A DNA stretch of 30,469 nt, from contig DATCKG010000030.1 of NCBI GenBank assembly GCA_036562385.1, positions 1-30,469 of the forward strand. Reading direction: 5' to 3'. The notes beneath the pieces were generated by a model. It was not told the origin of the DNA and did no database searches. It saw only the letters and a list, made by a program, of their open reading frames with translations. Below are positions 30,267 through 30,469 of the stretch, one piece after another. Both the position numbers and the translations under genes were made by a program. Every line of letters starts with the position of its first letter. Within the stretch, counting starts at the first letter, position 1. The stretch comes from DATCKG01 sp036562385. GTDB lineage: Bacteria; Bacillota; Sulfobacillia; Symbiobacteriales; Symbiobacteriaceae.

Positions 30267-30469
30267 ATGTACCTGCGCGTCGATCGCCTGGCCATCGAGC
30301 TGCCCCAGCCGAAGGAGCCGGACGCCAACGCTGCCGCGGCGGTGCAGGAACTGCTGGGCGGCCGGTTCGGCGAGATGTCGACCCTCATGAACTACACCTA
30401 CCAGTCCTTTAACTTCTGGTGGCGCCAGAAGCTGCGGCCTTATTACGACCTGATCGCGAACATTGCCAC
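30267..30469 (+). CDS. Manganese catalase (N-terminal part, runs off the window)
   Basis: The 67 visible residues match the N-terminus of dimanganese catalases, which break down hydrogen peroxide in the cytosol. The opening MYLRVDRLAIELPQPKEP, the AAAAVQELLGGRFGEMSTLMNY block with its first metal-ligand glutamate, and the LRPYYDLIANIA helix are very close, from recall, to the Thermus enzyme. AAGGAGGG ends 9 nt before ATG 30267; an in-frame ATG at 30258 is too near that site. The second ligand block (EE..H) falls outside the window. The gene is read away from the decayed glycosyltransferase and behind a palindrome, so oxidant- or metal-responsive control is plausible. Confidence 0.93.
   Translation, partial: MYLRVDRLAIELPQPKEPDANAAAAVQELLGGRFGEMSTLMNYTYQSFNFWWRQKLRPYYDLIANIA

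Noticed and set aside
1..30469. CRISPR arrays, tRNA or rRNA genes, IS transposases
   Set aside because: No regularly spaced direct repeats, no tRNA cloverleaf or CCA pattern, and no transposase motifs were seen.

Overview
The window is a stretch of high-GC bacterial chromosome (by eye about 65% G+C) with tightly packed genes, strong GGAGG-type ribosome binding sites, several GTG/TTG starts and a tRNA-sensing T-box leader. The T-box, a SpoVB-like membrane protein, a rifampin phosphotransferase-like enzyme and a BmrC/BmrD-style ABC exporter pair point to a high-GC, probably thermophilic member of the Firmicutes (Symbiobacterium- or Thermaerobacter-like). The manganese catalase at the right edge resembles the Thermus enzyme. 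The taxonomic statement is inference; no rRNA or tRNA gene is present to fix it.

Left part (1-5.9 kb): a poorly coding, lower-GC stretch with possible gene remnants and a long inverted repeat; a GntR-type regulator with a dyad over its own -10; hypoxanthine phosphoribosyltransferase (hpt, minus); a PorG-like orphan protein (plus); an M42 aminopeptidase (minus) divergent from a LysR regulator; and an ECF sigma factor with no neighbouring anti-sigma gene.

Central part (5.99-17.4 kb), almost all minus strand. Class II fructose-bisphosphate aldolase and a PfkB sugar kinase are followed by O-acetylhomoserine sulfhydrylase fused to a CoA-binding domain, then a Dabb-domain protein. Upstream lies a branched-chain amino acid operon in the order ilvN-ilvC-ilvE-ilvD-ilvB. 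It is driven by a near-consensus promoter and a T-box leader whose specifier triplet reads GUC (valine). Prephenate dehydratase (pheA) precedes it on the same strand. The five ilv products give the whole common valine/isoleucine pathway from pyruvate (or 2-oxobutyrate) except threonine deaminase.

Right part (17.4-30.5 kb): a MarR regulator with a consensus promoter; a SpoVB/MATE-like flippase; a four-gene ABC importer for acidic amino acids (ATPase, PEB1-like lipoprotein, two permeases); a divergent rifampin phosphotransferase-like gene; a two-gene heterodimeric ABC exporter with one degenerate ATP site; a decayed glycosyltransferase; and the start of a manganese catalase behind a perfect 19-bp palindrome.

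No insertion sequence, CRISPR array, tRNA or rRNA was found. The strongest leads are the valine T-box, the sulfhydrylase/CoA-binding fusion, the orphan PorG-like protein, the rifampin phosphotransferase-like enzyme and several unassigned operator-like palindromes.
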